In this document: positions 23,268-33,470 of the stretch, piece after piece
Layout of the letters: every line of letters begins with the position of its first letter
Position numbering within the stretch: the stretch's first letter is position 1
NCBI GenBank assembly: GCA_023525975.1
Contig: CM042029.1
Span: 84,488,849 to 84,552,848 of the forward strand
Origin: Smallanthus sonchifolius
Lineage: Eukaryota > Streptophyta > Magnoliopsida > Asterales > Asteraceae
Direction of reading: 5' to 3'
Length of the DNA: 64,000 nucleotides
The notes under the pieces: generated by a model
The model's input: only the letters and a program-made list of their open reading frames with translations
Databases searched by the model: none
Told to the model about the DNA's origin: nothing
Translations under genes and position numbers: made by a program

Positions 23268-23795
23268 AGGCCCTATACGCAAAAAAACTAAATTTTGCGT
23301 CACTTGTCAATACCATATTCATCCTCACATATATTTTCTCCCCAAAACACATTTACATTCTTCATCCAATATTTCCATATTTAGCTTATTTTTTTTAAAA
23401 TATTACATAAATAAACATTTTACCAAATCAATTTCATCATTATAACCATTGACTCACATTTTTTTTTAAATTTAGTATCAAAAGTGAATATTAAAAAAAA
23501 CAAGAATAAAAAAAATAGGATATTTTAAAAAAGAACGAGTTTTTAAAGTTTATTATCTAAAAGCGAGTTTTTAAAATTTTATCAATAAAAAACCAAAATT
23601 TTAATTTTACATATAAAATTTAAAAATACTACTTTTATATAAACTTTAAATAAATATGTGTTAGAATAAAGTTTGTTAATATTTAATTAGTAGTTTTGTA
23701 ATTAAGTTTGATATTAAATTTGTATAAAAAATGTGTTTATTTATCAATATAATTTTAACGTTTCACCCCGTATGTTACACGGTGTTTAAAACTAG
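23268..23795 (+). mobile_element. Helitron 3' end (5' end uncertain)
   Basis: The 3' terminus reads CACCCCGT...ACACGGTG hairpin, then TTTAAAACTAG at 23795 followed by T, a Helitron-type end. The left end is proposed near 23268, because CTATACGC...TTTTGCGTCACTTGTCA resembles the region just inside Helitron 5' ends, but a canonical TC start could not be fixed. Confidence 0.45.
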
Positions 23796-23995
23796 TAAGT
23801 GTTAATAAAGATGGTATTCGAATGTCATGGCATCATAAACCGTTTACTGATTTGTTATTCCAATGATTTTATTTGTTTCTCTAAATTTCAGTATTTCTAA
23901 ATTTCCAAACATTCCTAAACCTCTAATCTTTATTAACATTTTTACAAAGTTTAAACCCAAATCTAGTTGATATTGATCTTTGTTTTTTAGCGTAA

Positions 23996-24372
23996 CTTAC
24001 ATAATAGTAACCAAGTTTTTTATATGTTCTATATTAGTCACTCAAACTTCTTTTTGTGTCATTTTAGTCACTCAGTTTTCATATGTTGTTACAATATTTT
24101 GTAATTACCATGTTACAAGTTACTTTTTTTTGAATCTCATAATACCGATATGGTGAAAATGAAATCCAAAAAGAGTAAACCAACATTTTTCATCGTATTC
24201 ATAAAACAAAATTAAAAAAAAAGTAAAACGCTAATTTGAGTGACTAAAATGAGACAAAAAAAATTGTGACTAAAACTGAATATATGAGAAATTTGAGTGA
24301 CTAAAAAAAGACAAAAAAAAACTTTGAGTGACTTAAATAGAATAAATGAAAAACTTGATTATTATTGTATGA
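23996..24372. mobile_element. Foldback MITE, TAGTCACTCAAA family
   Basis: The left arm (~23996-24095: ATAATAGTAACCAAGTTTTT, TTAGTCACTCAAACTTC) and the right arm (~24230-24372), when reverse-complemented, share the same order of motifs. The centre is A+T-rich. No coding; target duplication not resolved. Confidence 0.6.
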
Positions 24373-24516
24373 AATTTTCTCTTTTTTAATACTATGGTGT
24401 TTTCTCTTTGTTGTAACAATGTTTCTCCATGTCTACTTCTGCTTTTTCCAACAATTTTTACAATCTGATCACTTAGTTAACCTCCAAATCCAGACCATAA
24501 ACTGACACAGACTACT

Positions 24517-25000
24517 TTTTTTTTAACGACAAATAATAGTATTATTAAGCTGTCATATAACTGACCAACAAAATTACAATACCCAACTTATAGAAATAAA
24601 CACCAAGATATTACATCATAGATTCTAGCCATGTTATAGCAGTCCTTTTTGCTTGGTTTCTAACCCATAAAAACCCTAATATTTTTTATTTCCTCCAATA
24701 TTCTTCCAACGTGTGCATGCTTGTGATAAAAAAATCATTTCATTGCGGGATTTCTATACGCTCCATATTGCGATAAATATGATAGAATGAATTACCTTGC
24801 CTCCCCTCTTTGATCCCTGAATGAATCTGTGACTTTGTATTACATCTCGAATAGTGAATATGAAGATCGAATGGAGATTTCACCACTGAGTGATTAACTC
24901 CCAAATTGTTTGGGCCAAACCACAAGAAACGAAGATATGTCCGGCAGTCTCGATGTGATCCCCACAGAATATGCACATGGGGATGCGACACTAATTATTC
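24517..25000 (-). mobile_element. LINE 3' fragment, minus strand
   Basis: It starts with a T-run (24517-24526, poly(A) of the minus strand) and ends in decayed zf-RVT coding sequence. On the minus strand, read from about 24998, C-x-x-P-M-C-I-F-C-G-D-H-I-E-T-A-G-H-I-F is recognisable, followed by S-C-G-L-A-Q-T-I-W and a distal S-V-W-K-S-R-N-E motif. It has internal stops, so it is inactive. The insertion site duplication was not identified. Confidence 0.7.
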
Positions 25001-25444
25001 TAGAAGCCAATGCAGTAAAGTTTCCCTATTTTTTTAGTGAAGAAAAATTAAATTTTCACAGCTCTAAATAACCAACTTTAAGCATCGATATCTCATTCAT
25101 CTTAGCTTCGTTTTAGACGCGATTTGTTTCCTAGCGAAGTTCTCACGTAAGAGAACACAAAACCAGAAATAAATAAGAATATTAACATAAGTTACATATA
25201 TTTATTTATGTCCAAATTTTCCAAAAAAGTCATTTTATAACTTAATGAAAAAACTCATTTTTCACCCAAAACTCCAAGAGAATGTACCTCCAACTTAAAA
25301 TTACCAATAGTTAATCAAATTAACCGACATAATGGAACCAAACTGATATGTTATATGTGAGCCCGCCTTAACCAAATTGAACTGCAAAACATGTCGTAAT
25401 ATGGATTGCGTTGTGATATGATTAGCTGAATTGCTGGTAAATTG
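25001..25444. other. Non-coding spacer
   Basis: A+T-rich; no gene or clear repeat recognised. Confidence 0.4.
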
Positions 25445-26018
25445 GGGGTGTTCATGGTTCGGTTTTGCTGGTTTTTTTACCATCGAAATCCGAAACCAAC
25501 ACGTTGAAAATTTAAACCAAACCAAACCGAACCGTTATTCAAGTTTTGGTTTCGGTTTGGTTTCACAGTTTGAACTAATCATCCACAAATGAAAAAGATT
25601 TTTAAATTACAAATTAATCTTAAATCTTCAAAAGAGGTGCACCATGTGGTCTATATTGGGTATACACAGATTTTCTGAACACATTATAGTCACAATTAAA
25701 AATGAAAAGCCAAGAACATAGAAAGAGTTTTTCAAACTACTAAAAAATGTTGATGGCCATAATTTATTACAGGTTTTTCAACAAATGATTATTTAGTTCA
25801 TATTATTTCAAACTTATAAAGAATTTTGATAGCCATAATTAGCGGACAATATAGCAGATCGTATAATTTGAATGAATCAATAAAAACATATCGAAGTGGG
25901 CTTGCCATTCCATTTCAATTAACCAAATAAAACCCAGTTAGTGGGATGTCCTTGTGCATCTAGAACTTAATATAAAACATATATAATTAAATGTATGTAA
26001 TTTAAATTATAATGTACA

Positions 26019-26476
26019 TATAGGGGAAGTTTCCGCTAAAAAGTAATTTTTCTTTAAGAAACCGAGTCAAACGAACTCCGATTTAACTAATTTCAGCGGT
26101 GTTGGAACCGACTCGTCGAAATAAAGCCTTGAGTTAAACCCTAAAAGCTAAACGCTATGCTAAACCCAAAAAAACCTAAATCCCCCACCCCACCCCCCAA
26201 AAAAACCTAAATCCCCCACCCCAAAAAACCTAACCCCCCCACCCCCATCCCCCAAAAAAACCTAAATCCCCCACCCCCAAAAACCTAACCCCCCCACCCC
26301 CATCCCCCAAAAACCTATATCTCCCCACCCCACCCCAAAAACCTCGACGATCCGGTTTCAACGCCCGTTGGAATGAGCTCAATCGGAGTTCGTTTGTCTC
26401 GCTTTCGGTTAAAAAATAAATCATTTCTCATGTTTCTTTAGCGGAAATTCACTTCTTATTTGAACCTTCCCCTATA
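26019..26476. mobile_element. Foldback element with TATAGGGGAAG ends, nested
   Basis: Ends TATAGGGGAAG and CTTCCCCTATA are perfect inverts. Just inside are TTTCCGCTAAA and TTTAGCGGAAA, then a long imperfect inverted arm (ACAAACGAACTCCGATT / AATCGGAGTTCGTTTG). The loop holds a C-rich minisatellite. No coding; a Gly-rich antisense frame arises from the repeat. Confidence 0.7.
26170..26345 (+). repeat. C-rich minisatellite (CCCCCACCCCAAAAACCTAA-like)
   Basis: Four to five imperfect copies of a ~30-45-bp unit built from CCTAAATCCCCCACCCC and AAAAAACC. The C-tracts mean the opposite strand has many G-runs. Confidence 0.75.
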
Positions 26477-26689
26477 CATATATTTTCAAATCTTACGGTC
26501 CGGTACGAACGTTTTTAGGCATAAACTGTAAACCAAACCGTTCGCTACGGTTTGCAATTTTTTAAACCGACCGTTCAAAAGTTAACAGAAAAAACCGATC
26601 ACGAACCAAACCGATAACCGGTTTGAACGGTTTTACAGCTTTAAACCGAACCATGAATACCCCTAATTATGGGTCTTAACTCTTAACCC

Positions 26690-26820
26690 TTATTCATACC
26701 GGGCCCAGTTAAATTAAGCCCAAAATTAAACCAATATATGGTCTTTGTAACTCATAGCTAGAGAACGGTTTCAAATTCACCTAACAATTCTGCAGTTTAG
26801 GAGACGTTTCAACTTTCCAG
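26690..26820 (+). promoter_or_regulatory. Proximal promoter and 5'UTR exon of F-box gene B
   Basis: The region contains GGGCCCAGTTAAATTAAGCCC and ends TTCCAG at 26820, followed by the donor GTTAGAAC at 26821. The matching acceptor CTTGTTAG is at 33852, so the 5'UTR intron spans 7,032 bp. In gene A the same intron is 371 bp. The link over 7 kb is inferred from the matching intron halves on either side of the transposon, which share a target-site duplication. Confidence 0.7.
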
Positions 26821-27059
26821 GTTAGAACTTTCATTATCCTTTAATTTATGAAAATCACTATTTGTTCAGAAGCAAAATCGTTAGGTTTACGAAACTAGGG
26901 TTTCAGACATGCATCTGAAGAGAATTGTTCCTTCTGTTAATGTATGAAAATCACTCGTTAAATCGAATGGCAATGGTTAAGATTGTTTGCTAGTAGGGGT
27001 GGCAATCTTGACCCATTCTTTCTTCAAAGAATGGGTCAATTTGGGTTCGATCAGCGCAT

Positions 27060-27297
27060 GTTTTGGGTGCCCAATTGAAGATCGAAGATTTGGAAACAAC
27101 CCAAGATAGCGTGACGTTGCTGCGTACCAATTTGCAAATAAACCGGGATCACATGAAAGCCCCGGTCGATATAAAAGGGCGTGAACTGAATTTTGAGTTT
27201 GGAGATGTGGTTTTGTCACAAATTCAGCCTTATTTACATTTGAAACAACTGCCACCTAGGTCTCATGGTCCTTATCGCATCATTCCTTTGTCGGGGG
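27060..27297 (+). pseudogene. Ty3/gypsy polyprotein fragment (C-terminal to integrase)
   Basis: The open stretch shows the L-...-R-x-x-M-K pattern, then E-F-x-x-G-D-V-V-L-...-I-Q-P-Y and R-S-H-G-P-Y-R-I-I, which is the region after the integrase core in plant gypsy polyproteins (G-D-x-V-x-L...L-Q-P-Y...G-P-Y-x-I). It is cut by the Copia LTR at 27298. Only about 75 codons remain. Confidence 0.7.
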
Positions 27298-27523
27298 TGA
27301 TAAATATTGAACTCTTGTCATTGTTTTTCCTCTCCATACACATGAGATACAAATCAATATAAAGAGATGAGGTCCACAATTAACTCCTAAGATTGTGGAT
27401 CACCATCAATACAAAATCATAATTGATTCCTAGAAACATGCATCATCATAACAACCAAATCACAAACATAACGGCTACATTAATGGTAAATAATATGACA
27501 ATAGTTTCCTTCAATATTCCCCC

Positions 27524-30100
27524 TCAGCTTGAGCGTGGATATGTGGTTACGTTCAAGCTGGATCTGAATGTCTCGAATAAGTATCTCGGTAAGCCCTTGG
27601 TGAAGATGTCGGCGTATTGTTGTGGTGATGGAACATGGAGCACTCTAACGTGGCCTATTCGAACTTTTTCACGAACAAAGTGGATGTCCATTTCGACGTG
27701 CTTGGTACGCTGATGTTGCACGGGATTTCCGGATAAGTAAACGGCAGAGACGTTGTCACAAAATACAATTGTGGCTTTGTTTGTTGGAGTCTTTAGCTCA
27801 AGTAGAAGATTTCGAATCCATGTGGCTTCCGCAACAACGTTTGCTACCCCTCTATACTCGGCTTCCGCACTTGATCTAGATATGGTCGGTTGACGTTTTG
27901 AGGACCAAGAGATCAGGTTATCACCGAGAAAGATACAATAACCCGACGTGGAGCGTCGAGTGTCCGGGCACCCTCCCCAATCTGCATCCGAGTAGGCAAC
28001 TAACGAGCGACTTGGTGAAGCGGATAGCCGTAGCCCCAGATCGATGGTGCCATGAATGTAACGTAATACACGTTTCATAAAGTCGAAATGAATATCTCTC
28101 GGCGCATGCATGAATAGGCAGATTTGTTGCACCGCGTATGATAAATCGGGTCGGGTGATGGTGAGATATTGAAGTGCTCCGGCTAAGCTTCGGTATAATG
28201 AACCATCCGGTAGTGGAGTCCCGTCGGTGGCACTAAGTTTGGAGTTAGTATCGACGGGAGTGTAACAAGGTTTGCATGCGGTCATGTTAGCCCTATGAAG
28301 GATGTCTCGAGCATACTGAGCCTGAGCGAGGAACAAAGACTGGTGATCTCGGGTAACCGTGATTTCGAGGAAGTGATGAAGGGATCCCAAGTCAGACATG
28401 GCAAATTCAGTGGATAGTTGGGAGCTGAATCTTTTGAGAAGCTCAGGATGGCTAGCCGTGAGAACAATATCGTCCACATAAAGTAGAAGATAGGCTATGT
28501 GGTTACCATTGTGGTAAATAAATAGAGATGTGTCACACATGCTGTTGTGAAAGCCCAAGGACGTGATGAAAGACGAAAAGCGAGTATACCATGCTCTCGG
28601 CGCCTGTTTTAATCCGTATAGTGATTTCTTTAGCAAGCAAACATGATTGGGGTGAGCGGGGTTAACAAAACCGGGCGGCTGGTACATGTAAACGGTTTCC
28701 TGAAGATCGCCATTGAGGAAGGCGTTTTTGACGTCCAACTGATGTATCGGCCATGATTGTGACACGGCTAATGAAAGAACTGTACGAATGGTAGCCGGTT
28801 TGACAACCGGGCTAAAAGTCTCGGTGCAATCAATGCCAACTGTTTGAGATTTTCCATTACACACGAGGCGAGCTTTGTACCGCTCCAATGTTCCATTAGC
28901 ATTAAATTTGTGACGGAATAACCACATTGAGTTGATGACCGGGCTATTTACGGGCCTCGGAACTAACTCCCATGTATTATTAGCCTGCAAGGCACTATAT
29001 TCATTGTTCATGGCACGTAGCCAGTTCTGGTCCGATAATGCTTTGGTATGTGAATTAGGGACGGGTGAGATGTTTGTTGTGGCCGCGAGATTGTATCGGG
29101 GGTTAGGTTTGGAGACACCGACTTTGGAGCGGGTTTGCATGGGATGGTCATTTGTTGGAGGTTGGGGTGGGGATGGTGTTGGGTTTGTTTCAGCATGTTG
29201 GTTAGAGGGGTTTTGTATGGGGGATTGGGTTGTTGGTGGGTTTTCATGAGATTGGGGTGGTGGTGGGTTTTGCATGGTTTGCATGGTTTGTTGGGGTGGT
29301 GGTGGGTCTTGCTCCACAGATTGGTTTGTATTTGGGGTAGGTGAGTTTAGGGTAGGTTGATTGATAGTATTAGTATTGGTATTATTGGTGGGTGTGGTGT
29401 TGGCAGTGGGGTAGGATGGGGGAAAGAAGTGAGGGTTAATGGGGGTGGGGTCATCAAGGAAGGTGTAAGTAGTGGGGGTGGTTAACTCAGTGAAAGGAAA
29501 GTTGGTTTCGTCGAAGATCACATGGCGTGAGAGATGTACGCGACCCGTGACCGGATCATAGCATCTATATCCGCGAAAGTCGGATGGATAGCCAAGAAAA
29601 ACACACCGCGCAGACCGCGGTAAGAGTTTGTTTGGTTGAGTGGCGGACATGTTAGGGTAGCACGCACAACCAAAAATGCGAATGTGATCATATGTGGGTT
29701 GGCGGAAGTATAAGGCATAGGCGGGTGTTTGGAAATTTAGGCGAGTGGTGGGTAAAATGTTGTGGAGGTACGCCGCTGTGTGGAGCGCCTCAACCCAAAA
29801 TTGGGGTGGAAGGCGGGCGTGAACTAGAAGAGCCCGAATGACATCGTTTAAGCGACGAATCATCCGTTCCGATCGACCATTTTGTTGGGAGGTTTGGGGA
29901 CAAGAAAAGCGAAAAAGGAGACCATTTTTGTCAGCAAACGTTTTGAAGTTATTATTATCGAATTCACCGCCGAGGTCACATTGAAACGTTTTAATAGGTA
30001 AGTGAAATTGGGTTTGGATAAGTTTGTGAAATTTGGTGAACGTGTTAAAGGCGTCGGATTTAAATTTGAGTGGGTAAAACATAATGAGTATAGTTGTCAA
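27524..30100 (-). CDS. Copia pol: integrase C-part, reverse transcriptase, RNase H (858 aa frame)
   Basis: This frame continues the integrase after the shift near 30,090; the first ~10 residues are a read-in artefact. In order: an integrase core end with Q-C-D-L-G-G-E-F-D and Q-Q-N-G-R-S-E-R; a V-F-L-G-Y linker; RT beginning near 28,930 with L-D-V-K-N-A-F-L-N-G-D-L and the catalytic Y-V-D-D-I-V; then RNase H with S-D-A-D-W-G-G, S-S-A-E-A-E-Y-R and K-H-V-E-M-D-I-H-F. No stop interrupts it to 27524, just before the polypurine tract. The protein looks otherwise complete, so this copy lost function recently, or it could still be mobilised by relatives. Confidence 0.88.
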   Translation of the reverse strand: MTTILIMFYPLKFKSDAFNTFTKFHKLIQTQFHLPIKTFQCDLGGEFDNNNFKTFADKNGLLFRFSCPQTSQQNGRSERMIRRLNDVIRALLVHARLPPQFWVEALHTAAYLHNILPTTRLNFQTPAYALYFRQPTYDHIRIFGCACYPNMSATQPNKLLPRSARCVFLGYPSDFRGYRCYDPVTGRVHLSRHVIFDETNFPFTELTTPTTYTFLDDPTPINPHFFPPSYPTANTTPTNNTNTNTINQPTLNSPTPNTNQSVEQDPPPPQQTMQTMQNPPPPQSHENPPTTQSPIQNPSNQHAETNPTPSPPQPPTNDHPMQTRSKVGVSKPNPRYNLAATTNISPVPNSHTKALSDQNWLRAMNNEYSALQANNTWELVPRPVNSPVINSMWLFRHKFNANGTLERYKARLVCNGKSQTVGIDCTETFSPVVKPATIRTVLSLAVSQSWPIHQLDVKNAFLNGDLQETVYMYQPPGFVNPAHPNHVCLLKKSLYGLKQAPRAWYTRFSSFITSLGFHNSMCDTSLFIYHNGNHIAYLLLYVDDIVLTASHPELLKRFSSQLSTEFAMSDLGSLHHFLEITVTRDHQSLFLAQAQYARDILHRANMTACKPCYTPVDTNSKLSATDGTPLPDGSLYRSLAGALQYLTITRPDLSYAVQQICLFMHAPRDIHFDFMKRVLRYIHGTIDLGLRLSASPSRSLVAYSDADWGGCPDTRRSTSGYCIFLGDNLISWSSKRQPTISRSSAEAEYRGVANVVAEATWIRNLLLELKTPTNKATIVFCDNVSAVYLSGNPVQHQRTKHVEMDIHFVREKVRIGHVRVLHVPSPQQYADIFTKGLPRYLFETFRSSLNVTTYPRSS

Positions 30101-31886
30101 TCAAAACCATATAATACTTATAACCAGAATTACTTAAAATAGGAGATGTCCACAAATCGCAATGAACAATGTCAAAAGGCATAAAAGTTTGAGAAACCGA
30201 ATCCATAAAAGGTAAACGTTTACTGTTTGACAATTGACATGAAGAACAAAAAGACGATTCAACATTTTTATTGCATGAAATACTAAAAGTACGTTGAAGA
30301 TGGCTTAGCACGTTCGCTCCGGGATGTCCGAGACGATCATGCCATGGTAGATGAGTGGTGGATGATAGCAAAGTAAATTCTGGCTTTGTGAAAGGGTATA
30401 GATCTCCACTGCTATTGTGACGGGAAAGGAGCCGTCCATCCTTGAGGTCCTTCAAAGAAAAACCAAAGGGGTTAAACTCAGCGGAAACTTGGTTATCAAT
30501 AGTAAATTTACGTACAGATAATAAATTTTTGATAACACAAGGTGAGTGTACGATGTCATTAAGTATGTAAGTTTTGTTTGGGAGGGTGTACAAGCCATTA
30601 CCGGAACCAGTGATGGGTAGGCGTTGGCCGTTTCCAACAAATATAGGACTTGGAGATAATAAAGATGGGGTTAGTATAGTACCTGGATCGGATGTGATGT
30701 GAGACGAGGCCCCCGTGTCCATGTTCCAGTGAGGGTCTTGATAGTTTAAACTCATGTTTGAGAGTGCAACACCAATGTCACTTGGGCAAAGAGCATTTCC
30801 ATGTTGTTGACCGAAACCAGGAGGTGGGTTTGAAGTGGGTTGTTGTGCTAAATGGGCTTGATGTGGTTGTTGAAAGTGAGTAATTGGTTGTTGAGGGTAG
30901 TGGTTCGGGTGAGACGGGTATGGTGTGGGTGGTGGTGCCCAAGGTGGTTGGGTAAAGGGCTGTTGGGAAGGGATTGTCATGTTGGTTTGGTGGTGTTGTT
31001 GGCCCAACGAGTTATGAAATTGTGCTCCCCAAGAACTAGATCCACGACCACCAGTGGATGGAGGTGGTCGGCTGCTGCCGCCTTGTCGCCCCCCACGCGT
31101 ATTATGACCACGGCCTCTTGCTGCCTTTGCCGGTTCATAGTTCCGGCCCCGATAACCGTTGGGATAAGGAGACCGGGTTGAATCGGTATGAGTGGGGGTA
31201 TTAGAGTGCAAGAGTACCGTGTCACGACTGTTGTTGGATCTAGCAGCAATTCGAGTTTGTTCGTCTTCAATCATGTTTCGAGCAACCTCCCATGTGGGTT
31301 TGTTTTGGTTTATGATTGCAGCGATGGTGTCGTATTCAATGGGAAGTCCGCGAACCATTTGTATAACTAGGCGGCTTTCATTGACCGGTTGATCAACATC
31401 GCGTAATTGCTCAGCGATGTCCTTCAAGGTTTGGCAGTAGTTATCAAAGGAGCAACATGAGTTGAGGGTGGTGTTGGTAAACTTGGTTTCAAGGGTTACG
31501 GCTCTGGCGTGTTTATTGTTGACAAAGATATCTTGGATTTTTAGCCATGCGGCTCTAGCCGTGATATCGGTGTCAAGAACACGGGCGAGAAGATCGTCGG
31601 ATAACGTGCTATATATCCACTGGAGGATGAGAGCATCGAGTTCGAACCATGCGGAGAATTTTGGGTCAGATTCGTCAGGTGGTTCGGTGCCGTCTATGTG
31701 ATGGAGAACTTTGTAGGCACGGACATGGAGTTTGAAGAGCTTAACCCAAGATGAATAGGTTACTTTCTTGCCGTCGAGAGTTCGTATTTTATTGTTGATG
31801 TTGGTGACGGTGTAGGCCGGGTGTAGGGGTTGTTTCTCTAGTGGAGTTTGGTTGTTTATGGCTGAGGAATCATTGGAGGAAGACAT
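30060..31886 (-). CDS. Copia gag, protease and integrase N-part (608 aa)
   Basis: The start M-S-S-S-N-D is about 80 bases inside the 5' LTR. Residues ~30-230 are a UBN2-type gag (L-D-G-K-K-V-T-Y-S-S-W, and R-G-L-P-I-E-Y-D-T near 205). A Gly/Arg- and Gln/Pro-rich linker follows with no CCHC knuckle. The aspartic protease motif M-D-T-G-A-S-S-H-I is near residue 391. The GAG-pre-integrase H-D-R-L-G-H-P-G is near 515 and an integrase zinc-binding C-x-x-C near 545. The frame shifts out at about 30,080-30,100, in the integrase core soon after the first catalytic-region block (V-L-I-D-N-Y). It would yield a truncated polyprotein ending T-Q-I. Confidence 0.85.
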   Translation of the reverse strand: MSSSNDSSAINNQTPLEKQPLHPAYTVTNINNKIRTLDGKKVTYSSWVKLFKLHVRAYKVLHHIDGTEPPDESDPKFSAWFELDALILQWIYSTLSDDLLARVLDTDITARAAWLKIQDIFVNNKHARAVTLETKFTNTTLNSCCSFDNYCQTLKDIAEQLRDVDQPVNESRLVIQMVRGLPIEYDTIAAIINQNKPTWEVARNMIEDEQTRIAARSNNSRDTVLLHSNTPTHTDSTRSPYPNGYRGRNYEPAKAARGRGHNTRGGRQGGSSRPPPSTGGRGSSSWGAQFHNSLGQQHHQTNMTIPSQQPFTQPPWAPPPTPYPSHPNHYPQQPITHFQQPHQAHLAQQPTSNPPPGFGQQHGNALCPSDIGVALSNMSLNYQDPHWNMDTGASSHITSDPGTILTPSLLSPSPIFVGNGQRLPITGSGNGLYTLPNKTYILNDIVHSPCVIKNLLSVRKFTIDNQVSAEFNPFGFSLKDLKDGRLLSRHNSSGDLYPFTKPEFTLLSSTTHLPWHDRLGHPGANVLSHLQRTFSISCNKNVESSFCSSCQLSNSKRLPFMDSVSQTFMPFDIVHCDLWTSPILSNSGYKYYMVLIDNYTHYVLPTQI

Positions 31887-32194
31887 AGTGTTTGTGGAAG
31901 TAAAATAAACGGTAACGGAAAAGAGACGGAAAAAAAAAATTAAGTTTTGTTTATGGCTCTGATAACCATGATAAATATTGAACTCTTGTCATTGTTTTTC
32001 CTCTCCATACACATGAGATACAAATCAATATAAAGAGATGAGGTCCACAATTAACTCCTAAGATTGTGGATCACCATCAATACAAAATCATAATTGATTC
32101 CTAGAAACATGCATCATCATAACAACCAAATCACAAACATAACGGCTACATTAATGGTAAATAATATGACAATAGTTTCCTTCAATAATATTAT

Positions 32195-32310
32195 ATTAGT
32201 CAACGGGTCAATTTGGGTCACCTCATATTAGTTGACGGGTCAATTTGGGTCATCTCATATTAGTTGACGGGTCAATTTGGGTCACCTAAAATTAGTCAAT
32301 GGGTCAAAAT
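32195..32310 (+). repeat. 32-bp tandem repeat (TTGACGGGTCAATTTGGGTC)
   Basis: About 3.5 copies of a 32-bp unit lie right of the Copia element. The GGGTCAATTTGGGTC word also occurs at 27026-27050 on the other side, so both flanks belong to the same hAT-like host element. Confidence 0.75.
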
Positions 32311-32349
32311 GTATTATAAAACTTGTTAAATTAAAAATAATGCAAATGG

Positions 32350-33470
32350 GATAGCCTCCCCACCAACGTCACGCCACCACCCACCGCCACCCACTCTACC
32401 GCCGCCTCGCCGCCACAACCCCCGCCGCCCACCACCACCACATCGGCACCCCTCGCCACCCCTCTCCCGCTGCTGCGGCCTACCGCTGTACTCCTCCCCC
32501 CACCACTGCCGCGCCACTAACGCCACCCCTTCACACCACCACCACCACCACCATCACCCGACGTCCTGTTGCGTTCGACGCTTTGCCGCCGCCACCACCA
32601 CCACACGCATTCGCCGCCAACCACCCGCCACCGCCTGTTGCGGCGACCTACCAACCCCCACCCCCACCACAACCACCCCACCACGCCGCCATCGCCCAAT
32701 CCTACCCACCATCGTCGCCACCCATACCCACCCCACCCCCACCCTAACCCCCTCCCCACCCACCCACACCCCTCCATGCCGCCATCGCAAGATCGTCCCC
32801 ACCCCCACCTCACCCTACCCCACCCCACCCCACCCCACCTACCCTACCCACCCACCCACCCTACCCACCCACCCCACCCTACCCCACCCTACCCCACCCA
32901 CCCCACCCCGCCATCGCAAGATCGTCGCCACCGCCTGAGGAAGGGGGTGGGTGTGGTGGGGGTAGGGTGGGGTGGGGCGGGGGTGGGGGTGGGGTGGGTA
33001 GGGTAGGGGTGGGGTAGGGGTTGGGTGGGGACGATCTTGAGATGGCGGGTGTGGTGGGTGGGGAGGGGGTAGGGTGGGGTGGGTGAGGTGGGTGGCGACG
33101 ATCTTGCGATGGCGGGGTGTGGTGGGTGGGGTGGGGCGGGGGCGGGGGTGGGGGTGGGGGTGGTGTGGGTAGGGTAGGTGGGGTGGGTGGGGTAGGGTGG
33201 GGTGGGGGTGGGTTGGGACGATCTTGCGATGGCGGCATGGAGGGGTGTGGGTGGGTGGGGAGGGGGTTAGGGTGGGGGTGGGTGCGATGGGGTGGGGTAG
33301 GGTGGGTGGGGGTGGGGGTGGGGTAGGGTTGGGTGGAATGGGGTAGGGTGGGTGGGGGTTGGATGTGGTGGGGTAGGTGGGTGGCCGCGATCGGGCGATG
33401 GCGGCGTGGTGGGGTGTGACGGGTGGGGGTGGGGTGGGGGTGGCGTAGGGGTGGTGGCGATGTCATTTGG
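32350..33470. repeat. Extreme G/C-skewed array: C-rich half then G-rich half
   Basis: From 32350 to ~32930 the plus strand is CCACC/CCCCACC-rich; from ~32935 to 33465 it is GGTGG/GGGGTGG-rich. A conserved 15-mer-type marker (GCCATCGCAAGATCGTC) occurs near 32781 and 32911. Its reverse complement (GACGATCTTGCGATGGC, some variants) occurs near 33029, 33098, 33218 and 33386. The array is therefore a large imperfect inverted repeat of ~70-120-bp units. Long Pro- or Gly-rich open frames on both strands are by-products of the repeats, not genes. Confidence 0.85.

Larger units (their letters stand above)
25445..26664. mobile_element. DNA transposon/MITE with GGGGTGTTCATGGTTCGGTTT ends
   Basis: The left end GGGGTGTTCATGGTTCGG is inverted at the right end (CCGAACCATGAATACCCC). 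Both subterminal regions are dense in AACCGAACC/GGTTCGGTT words. This is the pattern of a common plant hAT-like MITE family. No exact 8-bp target duplication was found. It is interrupted by the foldback element at 26019-26476. Confidence 0.6.
27298..32187 (-). mobile_element. Young, nearly complete Ty1/Copia element, 4.9 kb
   Basis: The LTRs are 27298-27516 and 31969-32187, 219 bp each, and I see no difference between them. Immediately inside the right (5') LTR the minus strand reads TGGTTATCAGAGCC, an initiator-Met primer site with one extra T. Inside the left LTR is the polypurine tract GAGGGGGAATA. Gag, protease, integrase, reverse transcriptase and RNase H are all present with one frame break. 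The gag lacks a CCHC knuckle, as in the Ale/Retrofit-like group. The flanking 5-mers (GGGGG left, ATATT right) do not match. Confidence 0.9.

Noticed and set aside
28932..29344. Plus-strand open frames of 69-105 codons opposite the Copia pol
   Set aside because: They are antisense shadows of the Thr/Pro/Gln-rich linker in the Copia polyprotein.
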